Assembly: GCF_020510665.1 (NCBI RefSeq)
Contig: NZ_CP075187.1
Location: 2,656,501 to 2,720,500 of the forward strand
From: Dechloromonas denitrificans
GTDB taxonomy: Bacteria > Pseudomonadota > Gammaproteobacteria > Burkholderiales > Rhodocyclaceae
Reading direction: 5' to 3'
Length of the DNA: 64,000 nucleotides
Made by a program: the position numbers and the translations under genes. The stretch's first letter is position 1. The number at the start of each line of letters is the position of its first letter. Positions 22,528 to 29,734 of the stretch are shown piece by piece. The notes beneath the pieces were generated by a model. That model saw nothing but the letters and a program-made list of their open reading frames with translations, ran no database searches and was not told the origin of the DNA.

Positions 22528-24114
22528 TCAGCAATCCACCTGCTCATCCAGCAAATAGCTGGCAGCATACGTCCTGAACACCTCGCCCCGGACAAAGACA
22601 TCGAACAGGTCCGGGTCGATATGGCCGCCTTTCTTGAAGTTTTCCATGATGCCCAGCGCCTGGGTGAGTTTCATGGCTTCCTTGTAGGGGCGGTCTTTCG
22701 CGGTCAACGCTTCGAAAATGTCAGAAATACCCATCATCCGGGCCTGCCAGCTCATTTCGTCACGCTTCAGGCCTTTAGGATAACCCTTGCCATCCATCCG
22801 CTCGTGGTGGCCGCCAGCGTATTCCGGCACATTGCGCAGATGTTTCGGCCAGGGCAGTTGTTCCAGCATGCGGATCGTCGCGACGATGTGGTGGTTGATG
22901 ATTTCACGTTCATTCTGGGTCAGCGTGCCGGCGCGAATGGTCAGGTTGTCGAGTTCGTCCGCTGACAGGAAATCGGTTTCGATGCCCGCCGGATTGGTCC
23001 AGCGGTACTTGCCGGCCATCGCCTTGACCCGTTCGATCGCCTCATCGCTCATCCGTTCGCCACCGATATTGGCCTGGCGCAAAAAGTCGCGGTCGACATC
23101 GCATTCACGGCAAAAATCGAGAAAAACACGCTCGGCTTCAACCGCTTCCTGGCCGCCCGCGATCTGGCGCCATTGGCGGACTTCGGCATCACGCTTGACG
23201 ATCTCGAAACGCGTATCGATCAGATCGATCCGGTCGTAAATCGTTTGCAACTTGGTTGCCTTGTCGACGACATGAACCGGCGTCGTCACCTTGCCACAAT
23301 CATGCATCAGCGCCGCGATACGCAGCTCGTACCTGTCCTTGTCGGTCAGCTTGAAGTCGGCAAGCGGGCCTTCCGTCGTGGCATCGACCGCATCGGCCAG
23401 CAGCATGGTCAGTTCGGGGACGCGCTGGCAATGACCGCCGGTGTGGGCCGACTTTTCGTCGATGGCCAGATTGATCAGCTTGATGAATGACTCGAACAGC
23501 GTTTCCAGCTGCTCGACCAACTGGCGATTGGTCAGCGCAATCGCTGCCTGCGAGGCCAGCGACTCGGCCAGCCGCTGGTCGGCCTGCGAAAACTCGGTCA
23601 CCTCGCCACTGCCCGTCTTGAGCGCATTGATCAGTTGCAGCACGCCGATGATTTCACCTTCATGGTTTTTCATCGGCACGGTGAGAAAGGATTGCGAGCG
23701 ATAGCCGGTGCGCTCGTCGAATTTGCGCGTTCCCGAAAAATCGAAGCCTTGTGCGGTATAGGCATCGGAAATATTCACCGTTTTACCGTGAATCGCAGCA
23801 TACGCGGCAACCAGGGAGTTGTTCGGTGAGCCATCCGGGTTGTAGAGCGGCAAATCGGGAAACTTGCCGGAGGTCGATTGGCCGCTACTGCCACCGAAGG
23901 CAATATTCAGGGAATCGGTCCGGACAATTTCGAAATGCAGCGACTGGCCATCCTCTGCCAGCAAATACAGCGTACCGCCATCGGCGCGGGTGATGGCCTT
24001 GGCGGCGAGGAGAATTTTCTCAAGCAACAGGTTGATATCGCGTTCATTTGAAAGCGATGCCCCGATATCGTTGAGTTGTTCGAGCCGGCGAAAAAGATCC
24101 TGAATGGTTTCCAT
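22528..24114 (-). CDS. GAF-HD-GYP domain protein (probable c-di-GMP phosphodiesterase)
   Basis: A 528-residue protein beginning METIQDLFRRLEQL. The N-terminal GAF domain (about residues 15-180; ARADGGTLYLLAEDG-type core, NISDAYT, QSFLTVPMKN) precedes an HD-GYP domain (about 205-470) with MHDCGK (H271, D272), a later HHERMDGKGYPKG (DGKGYP near 441-446) and SDIFEALTAKDRPYK. The metal-ligand residues are present, so phosphodiesterase activity is plausible. It has an unusual insertion of about 80 residues between HDCGK and the next histidines. The start at 24114 avoids overlap with the preceding gene. It is the last gene of the signalling island. Confidence 0.88.
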   Translation of the reverse strand: METIQDLFRRLEQLNDIGASLSNERDINLLLEKILLAAKAITRADGGTLYLLAEDGQSLHFEIVRTDSLNIAFGGSSGQSTSGKFPDLPLYNPDGSPNNSLVAAYAAIHGKTVNISDAYTAQGFDFSGTRKFDERTGYRSQSFLTVPMKNHEGEIIGVLQLINALKTGSGEVTEFSQADQRLAESLASQAAIALTNRQLVEQLETLFESFIKLINLAIDEKSAHTGGHCQRVPELTMLLADAVDATTEGPLADFKLTDKDRYELRIAALMHDCGKVTTPVHVVDKATKLQTIYDRIDLIDTRFEIVKRDAEVRQWRQIAGGQEAVEAERVFLDFCRECDVDRDFLRQANIGGERMSDEAIERVKAMAGKYRWTNPAGIETDFLSADELDNLTIRAGTLTQNEREIINHHIVATIRMLEQLPWPKHLRNVPEYAGGHHERMDGKGYPKGLKRDEMSWQARMMGISDIFEALTAKDRPYKEAMKLTQALGIMENFKKGGHIDPDLFDVFVRGEVFRTYAASYLLDEQVDC

Positions 24115-24157
24115 GACTACCCCTGATTGGCTGCTGACAGCCTGTACGTAACGGCAC

Positions 24158-25189
24158 TCATGTGCCGCTCCCGAGCAAGCCATCCTGCAACCAGAAAGCC
24201 TTGAAGCCGCGCTGGGCAAGCAGGAAGGCTGCAGCCGAACTGCGCCGCCCGGAACGGCAATAAACAATGTATTCACGCGATGGATCAAGCAGGCCAAAAG
24301 CCGAGCGAATTTCGCTCAAGGGCAGGTTGACCGCGCCAGGCAAGCCATTTTCGGCGAACTCGGCGGCGTAACGCACATCCAGCCAGCAAGCGCCGGCCGC
24401 AACTTTGGCATCGGCTGCCGGTCGGCCAAGCGCATGCAGCAAGGGGGTGCGCAGCAAGGCGAGAAAATCGGGTTTGGCCAGACGAAACAGCACGCCATCC
24501 GTTTTCATCACCACCGAAGCATTGCGCAGGGAGTCTGAAACCAGGGCTTCTTCACCAAAAGCATCCCCGGCCTTGAATTCGGCCAGCCGAACATCCGCGC
24601 CGCCGACGCGTTTGAACACTTCGCAGCGCCCGCTCTCAATCAGATAGTAATAATCACCCGGTTCGCCCTCCTTGATGACCGAAGCCCCCCGGCGCACAAC
24701 GATGCGCTCGAAACGCTGCAGCAATTCGTGGATGTGGGCCGGCGGCAACTGGGCCAAGGCACCGGCAGTCAAGGCCTGGGCGCTGAAAGCACCGGTCATT
24801 TTGCCCCATTCCGGCGCGGGAGCCGGGTCGACCGCAGCAGACAGGTCATCCCAGGTCATCATGATGTCGAGCAGTTCAAAATCAATGCGCAACAGCGTGA
24901 CGTCGGTAATGGCCTTGCTGCTCAGCGGCAACACAGTCTTGTAGCCGATCGGCCAGTTGGCAATATCGCAACCGCCGACCAGCACGCGCATGCTGCCATC
25001 GAGCAGGACAATTTTCAGCTCGCCGGCCAGCAAAAAAACGAGGTGCGCCCCCACGCCGATATCGCGCAAGGGGTCGCTGCCACGCGCATGGGTTTCCGGC
25101 ACACACAAGCGGACCAACTCTTCCAGGCGGGCCGACGACAAACCGCAGATCGGCTCAAGTCGGCTCAGCGTGCGGAGATTCAGTTCCAT
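24158..25189 (-). CDS. Cyclic nucleotide-binding / rhodanese fusion protein
   Basis: A 343-residue fusion. The first 120 residues resemble a degenerate cNMP-binding jelly roll (HLVFLLAGELKIVLLDG). A second, better conserved cNMP domain (about 145-250) contains IKEGEPGDYYYLIESGRCEVF and GDAFGEEALVSDSLRNASV, the phosphate-binding cassette region. The C-terminal rhodanese domain (about 260-340) has active-site Cys311 in YCRSGRRSS. No DNA-binding helix-turn-helix is present, so it is not a CRP-type regulator. Located directly after the cyclic nucleotide phosphodiesterase gene (1-base gap), it is the likely cAMP effector of the cluster. Confidence 0.85.
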   Translation of the reverse strand: MELNLRTLSRLEPICGLSSARLEELVRLCVPETHARGSDPLRDIGVGAHLVFLLAGELKIVLLDGSMRVLVGGCDIANWPIGYKTVLPLSSKAITDVTLLRIDFELLDIMMTWDDLSAAVDPAPAPEWGKMTGAFSAQALTAGALAQLPPAHIHELLQRFERIVVRRGASVIKEGEPGDYYYLIESGRCEVFKRVGGADVRLAEFKAGDAFGEEALVSDSLRNASVVMKTDGVLFRLAKPDFLALLRTPLLHALGRPAADAKVAAGACWLDVRYAAEFAENGLPGAVNLPLSEIRSAFGLLDPSREYIVYCRSGRRSSAAAFLLAQRGFKAFWLQDGLLGSGT

Positions 25190-25190
25190 A

Positions 25191-25958
25191 TCAGAACTCG
25201 ATCAACTGGTTGTTTTGCAACATTTTTGGTTTGAAGTCACCGAGGCAGGTTTCGATTTCTTCCATGGTCAGTTCGATCTGGCCCGGTTTGAGATGCGTGA
25301 TGTGGATTTCACATTCACGCTCCAGCTTTTGCAGTTCGGTCGCCAGCATATTCGGACAAAGATGCTTGGAAACCAGCGCCAACTGTTGCTCGCGATTGGA
25401 GAAAGCGCACTCGATGATCAGGTGACGCAGATTGGGAATGCGATTGACGACACGCCAGAAAGCATCGCAAACCCCTGTATCGCCTGAAAACACAAGACTG
25501 GCCTCACCGGAATCGAGACGATAGCCGACCGCCGGGACGGTATGTTCGGCAGGCAAGGCGGTAATCTGCCGTCCGCCAAGATCGATCGTCTGGCCGCGCT
25601 CGATGCTTTGGAAACGCATGAACGGGGCTTCCGGCGTGGGAATTTCGGAGAAATCCGGCCAGATGGCCCAGTTGAAAATATGATTGCGCAAAATAGTCAG
25701 CACGGCCTCCGTGCCATAAACCACCAGCGGCTTGTTGCGCCGGTCAGCCACGGTATCGATCATCAGCGGCAATGACGCAATATGATCGAGGTGGCTGTGG
25801 GTCAGGAAAACGTGGTCGATCATCGAAAGTTCGGCAATCGACAGATCGGCGGCTCCGGTGCCGGCATCGATCAGGATGTCCTGATCGAGCAGCATCGCCG
25901 TGGTGCGCTGACTCCGTCCGCCGATACCGCCGCTACAACCGAGAATGCGCAGTTTCAT
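25191..25958 (-). CDS. Metallo-beta-lactamase-fold hydrolase, class II cyclic nucleotide phosphodiesterase-like
   Basis: A 255-residue MBL-fold enzyme. The metal-binding motif HSHLDH (H54, H56, D58, H59) is preceded by LIDAGTGAADLSI; further ligands appear in LPAEHTVPAVGY, VFSGDTGVCD and LIIECAF, and a late histidine in ITHLKPGQIE. Class II cAMP phosphodiesterases belong to this superfamily and share this compact layout. Context supports the role: the gene lies 2 bases after an adenylate cyclase gene and is followed by a cNMP-binding gene. Start 25958 gives the conserved MKLRILGCSGG. An RNase Z-like or other MBL activity cannot be excluded. Confidence 0.75.
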   Translation of the reverse strand: MKLRILGCSGGIGGRSQRTTAMLLDQDILIDAGTGAADLSIAELSMIDHVFLTHSHLDHIASLPLMIDTVADRRNKPLVVYGTEAVLTILRNHIFNWAIWPDFSEIPTPEAPFMRFQSIERGQTIDLGGRQITALPAEHTVPAVGYRLDSGEASLVFSGDTGVCDAFWRVVNRIPNLRHLIIECAFSNREQQLALVSKHLCPNMLATELQKLERECEIHITHLKPGQIELTMEEIETCLGDFKPKMLQNNQLIEF

Positions 25959-25960
25959 GA

Positions 25961-28177
25961 CTATTTTGTCTGGAAAGTGGTGACGCCATCCCAGTTTTCC
26001 CCGGGCGGATTGGCCCGCAGGGTGGCGACACGCTCTGTGTAGAGAACATAAAGGCGACAATCCGGAGCCTGTCGCCGCAAGTTGTAAAGCTGCAGTTCGG
26101 CCTGATCCCAATCCTTCCCACGATAGAGGCGCAATGCGTGCTGCCATTGCTGTAATTCATCGAGTACGGCCGCCGACAACTCGGTCGTCGGACCCAGCGG
26201 CTCATAGATGGCAACCGGCTCATCCTTGCCTTTCACCCGCACCCGGTCAAGCTCGCGGAAGCTGATGTCGGTGACTTGCTGCCGGGTAAGCTCGCCGGCC
26301 ACGATACCAACCCCGTATTCCTTGGTGATGCCTTCGAGCCGGGAAGCCAGGTTCACGGCATCGCCCATCACGGTGTAAGCCTTGCGGACCGACGAGCCCA
26401 TATCGCCCACGGTCATCATGCCGGTATTGATCCCGATACCGATGTGAAGTTCCGGCCAGTTACGCGCCCGGAACGGTTCGGCCAGCGCTTTCAGCTGTTG
26501 CTGCATGGCCAGCGCGGTCAACACCGCATGACGGGCATTTTCCGAATCCTTGACCGGCGCCCCCCAGAAAGCCATGATCGCATCGCCGATATATTTGTCG
26601 AGCGTTCCCCGGTTGGACCGAATGACATCGGTCATCGCCCCGAGATAATCATTCATCAGATGTGTCAGCTCCTTCGGGTCCAGCCCTTCGGAAATGCTGG
26701 TGAAACTGCGGATATCGGCGAAGAGCACGGTCAATTCCTCGTTGCGCCCCTCCATGCTGTAGCTTTCCGGATTGCGCGCCATTTCATCGACCAGTTCCGG
26801 CGGCACGTACTGGCCGAACAATTCGGCGAACTGGCGCTTGGTGCGTGATTCGACGAAATAGCCCCACGACATGTTCAAGGCGTAGAGCAACGCTGTCAGT
26901 AAAACCCCGGCCGCCAAAGGCTGGACAAAATTGGCCGAGGTCCACAACCAGAGGTTGATCCCGATGATCCCCCCCAAGGTAAGCAGCGCCAGCAAAGTGG
27001 CCCGAAAAGGAGAAAGAAGCGGTAGCAGAAAAACCAGCAATGCCCCGAATGCCAGCAGTTGCAGCACTTCAAATCCGAGCAGGAAGCCGGGAGCTTCCTT
27101 GATCGCACCATCAAGCATGCCGGCAATCAGGTTGGCATGCACCTCAACACCGGGATAGGCAGCCCCAACCGGCGTCGAGCGCAAATCGTTGAGGCCGGGG
27201 GCTGAAGTACCCACCAGGACGATGCGGCCATTCAACTGCGCTTTGGAAATCCGCCCATTCAGCACGTCGACCGCGGAAAGGTAAGGAAAGCTGCGTTCGG
27301 CACCACGATACGGCACCAGCGCAGAAACATGCTGATCGACCGGAATCCGGATTTGCAGGCCGTCGCTGACGACGTTCAGGGCTTCGATAAAATCGGCGTC
27401 GCCATCGCTTTCAATAACCGGGTGCAGTTCAGTGCGTCCGATCTGGGTCCGCAGCACGGCCAGCGAGAGCGACTCGTAATACGCCCCTTCATACTCGACC
27501 ACCATCGGCACTCGCCGGACAACGCCGTCAAAATCAACGTCCGGATTGAAATGACCGCCACTGGCTGCCGCACTTTGCAGAATGGGCAAATTACCGCCGA
27601 AACCAACTCGCCGGATGAAATCGATATCCCTGCCCTGCAAGCTGTCCGCCTTGAAAACCGGCGGTGGCAAGGCACCGGCCAGTTGATGCGTGGTCTTGTC
27701 GGAAAAGTAATAGCCCAGCACGACAGGACGGCCACGCAGGATCTCGGCAAACATGCGGTCGAAATCAAGCTGTGGCCGATAAGTCTGCAACACCCGCTGA
27801 TAAGCTGCGTCGCTCTTGAGTTCCTGACGACCGATCTGGTCTAGCACCTTCAAGCCGGAACTATCATCCGGCTCAGCGAACACCACGTCGAAGCCGATCA
27901 CCGACACCTGGTAATCATCGGTCAAGCGTTGCACCAGATCGGCCACTGTCTTGCGCGACCAAGGCCAGCGCCCGAGTTCAGCCAGGCTTTTTTCATCGAT
28001 GTCGACGATGACGATGCGCTCATCGATACCGTCCTGCATCGAAAGCCTCAGGCGTGCATCGTAGAGATAGGCATCCAGCGCGGTGACAAATGGCAATTGC
28101 CAGACGTGTGCCACATGGCCGAGCAAGAGCAGCACACACAGGGCGCCGAGAATGAAGCGGACGAGATGCTTTTTCAT
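25961..28177 (-). CDS. CHASE2 domain adenylate/guanylate cyclase
   Basis: A 738-residue class III cyclase. An N-terminal helix leads to an extracytoplasmic CHASE2 sensor (about residues 30-340; IVIVDIDEKSLAELGRWPW), then about three membrane helices (about 350-430), then the catalytic domain (about 480-660). LTVLFADIRSFTSIS supplies the first metal Asp, DAIMAFWGAP the second, and GIGINTGMMTVGDMGS the C-terminal part of the active site. Adenylate rather than guanylate specificity is likely but not proven. It is 2 bases from the phosphodiesterase gene. The same CHASE2 type occurs in the kinase at 29731. Confidence 0.9.
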   Translation of the reverse strand: MKKHLVRFILGALCVLLLLGHVAHVWQLPFVTALDAYLYDARLRLSMQDGIDERIVIVDIDEKSLAELGRWPWSRKTVADLVQRLTDDYQVSVIGFDVVFAEPDDSSGLKVLDQIGRQELKSDAAYQRVLQTYRPQLDFDRMFAEILRGRPVVLGYYFSDKTTHQLAGALPPPVFKADSLQGRDIDFIRRVGFGGNLPILQSAAASGGHFNPDVDFDGVVRRVPMVVEYEGAYYESLSLAVLRTQIGRTELHPVIESDGDADFIEALNVVSDGLQIRIPVDQHVSALVPYRGAERSFPYLSAVDVLNGRISKAQLNGRIVLVGTSAPGLNDLRSTPVGAAYPGVEVHANLIAGMLDGAIKEAPGFLLGFEVLQLLAFGALLVFLLPLLSPFRATLLALLTLGGIIGINLWLWTSANFVQPLAAGVLLTALLYALNMSWGYFVESRTKRQFAELFGQYVPPELVDEMARNPESYSMEGRNEELTVLFADIRSFTSISEGLDPKELTHLMNDYLGAMTDVIRSNRGTLDKYIGDAIMAFWGAPVKDSENARHAVLTALAMQQQLKALAEPFRARNWPELHIGIGINTGMMTVGDMGSSVRKAYTVMGDAVNLASRLEGITKEYGVGIVAGELTRQQVTDISFRELDRVRVKGKDEPVAIYEPLGPTTELSAAVLDELQQWQHALRLYRGKDWDQAELQLYNLRRQAPDCRLYVLYTERVATLRANPPGENWDGVTTFQTK

Positions 28178-28201
28178 GGCGCCCCCGAGTAACTCAGCCG
28201 G

Positions 28202-28894
28202 TCATGACTTGAAGAAGAATTCCATCTTGATGCCGGCAATTTCAATCACATCATGGTCGCAAAGAGCACGCGCCTGAGCGTCGAGCTGAATGCCATTGAC
28301 CACCGGAAACTGCGTACCTTCTACGTGCGTAATGAAATACCCGTTGGGCCGCTTGGCGATGACCGCCACCTGCAGGCCGGGTTTGCCGAGTGTCGTCAGG
28401 GTCTTGGTCAGCTCCAGTTCCTTGCCGGCATTCACGCCACTCAGGAGCTGGATGAAGCCGGCCACCACATGGGGAGCCTGTGGCGTTGCCGGTGCAGCCC
28501 CGACATTTGAACGCGCCGGCGAATCCGTCGGCGACATCAGCAGGTCGGCCCGCCCGCCCGAACGACGCATGGCCGCCTTGTCGATATCGCTGCTTGCGCT
28601 GGTGGACATGTCGGTCATGTATTTGAGCTTGTATTTACCGAGCTCAACCACGTCGTTATTGCGCAGGAAATACTTCTTCACCGGCTGACCATTGACCAAT
28701 GTACCGTTGGTACTGTTCAGGTCTTCCAGAAAGGAATCGTTGAGGATGGTGACTACCGCAGCGTGTTCGCCGGAAATTGCCAGATTGTCGATCTGAATGT
28801 CATTGCTCGGTTTGCGCCCGATCGTCAGGCGCTCCTTGTTGAGCACGATTTCCTTGAGCACCAGCCCGTCCATCGAAAGAATCAGTTTTGCCAT
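28202..28894 (-). CDS. Double FHA domain protein
   Basis: A 230-residue cytosolic protein with two forkhead-associated domains. FHA1 (about residues 15-90) has the complete phosphothreonine-binding signature: GRKPSNDIQI, ISGEHAAV and LNSTNGTLVNG. FHA2 (about 140-228) is degenerate, since it has the fold-like pattern GKPGLQVAV and VNGIQLDAQ but lacks the SxxH and NG residues. FHA1 should bind Thr-phosphorylated partners of the kinase encoded two genes upstream. It lies 15 bases after the PP2C gene and 24 before the cyclase gene. Confidence 0.88.
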   Translation of the reverse strand: MAKLILSMDGLVLKEIVLNKERLTIGRKPSNDIQIDNLAISGEHAAVVTILNDSFLEDLNSTNGTLVNGQPVKKYFLRNNDVVELGKYKLKYMTDMSTSASSDIDKAAMRRSGGRADLLMSPTDSPARSNVGAAPATPQAPHVVAGFIQLLSGVNAGKELELTKTLTTLGKPGLQVAVIAKRPNGYFITHVEGTQFPVVNGIQLDAQARALCDHDVIEIAGIKMEFFFKS

Positions 28895-28909
28895 GTTGTT
28901 CTCGTCACA

Positions 28910-29734
28910 TCACTTGAGCCAGTTACGCAGCTTGTGCCAGCGTCCCTGGGTCGTGGAATTATCAGCCGCCACCTTGACCAGAATGACCGAAATATTATCC
29001 CAGCCACCATTATCGTTAGCCATCCTGACCAGTTCGTCGGCGGTTCGGGTCAGATCATCCGACTGACTCAGCAAACGGGCGATATCTTCATCCTCGACCA
29101 TGTCGTTCAGGCCATCGGAGCAAAGCAGGAAAACATCACCGGTCTGGACGTCGAAACTATTGACCTCCGGCTCAACGGAAGGATCGACCCCCAGCGCCCG
29201 CGTCACCAGGTTCTTGTTATTCGACTGCCTGGCTTCTTCCGGGGAAATCAAACCGCTGTCGATTTGCTCCTGAATCAGCGAGTGATCGCGCGTCAGTTGC
29301 TCCAAGTGTTCGCCACGCAGCCGATAAAGTCGCGAGTCGCCGACGTGCACGGAGCTCATCCGGTCACCATAAAACAGCGCGGCAACCAGGGTCGTGCCCA
29401 TACCGGCACAGCGCGGCTGGTTCCTGGCGGCGAGATGGATGGCCGAGTTGGCAGCAATGACTTCGTCGATCAGGTGCAGATTGGCGCGCGCATCGTCAAT
29501 CGCTTCGTGCTTGGCCTCGAAAGCAGGAATCAGGCTGGCAAAATTAGTGGCCATCTGGCTGACCGCCATACCGCTGGCCACCTCACCCGCCCGGTAGCCC
29601 CCCATGCCATCCGCCAGGATGGCCAGCCCCAGTGCTGCATCGGCATACAATGCATCTTCGTTATGGGTTCTGATCTTGCCCGGATGGGTTTGCGTCACCA
29701 TCTCCAGGCCTACTGCAAGATTCATAGCGTTCAT
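28910..29734 (-). CDS. PP2C-family protein serine/threonine phosphatase
   Basis: A 274-residue PPM phosphatase of the Stp1/PstP type. Metal-binding motifs are visible: RTHNEDALY near the N-terminus, AILADGMGGYRAGE, GDSRLYRLRG, LLCSDGLNDMV and GGWDNISVILV. All acidic ligands are present, so activity is expected. There is no membrane segment. Its start overlaps the stop of the kinase gene by 4 bases, which indicates tight coupling of kinase and phosphatase. Start choice among ATG 29734 and ATG 29725 is uncertain. Confidence 0.92.
   Translation of the reverse strand: MNAMNLAVGLEMVTQTHPGKIRTHNEDALYADAALGLAILADGMGGYRAGEVASGMAVSQMATNFASLIPAFEAKHEAIDDARANLHLIDEVIAANSAIHLAARNQPRCAGMGTTLVAALFYGDRMSSVHVGDSRLYRLRGEHLEQLTRDHSLIQEQIDSGLISPEEARQSNNKNLVTRALGVDPSVEPEVNSFDVQTGDVFLLCSDGLNDMVEDEDIARLLSQSDDLTRTADELVRMANDNGGWDNISVILVKVAADNSTTQGRWHKLRNWLK

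Noticed and set aside
24115..24297. N-terminal extension of the GAF-HD-GYP protein
   Set aside because: It would overlap the 3' end of the cNMP-rhodanese gene by about 140 bases and adds Cys/Arg-rich sequence not seen in this family.
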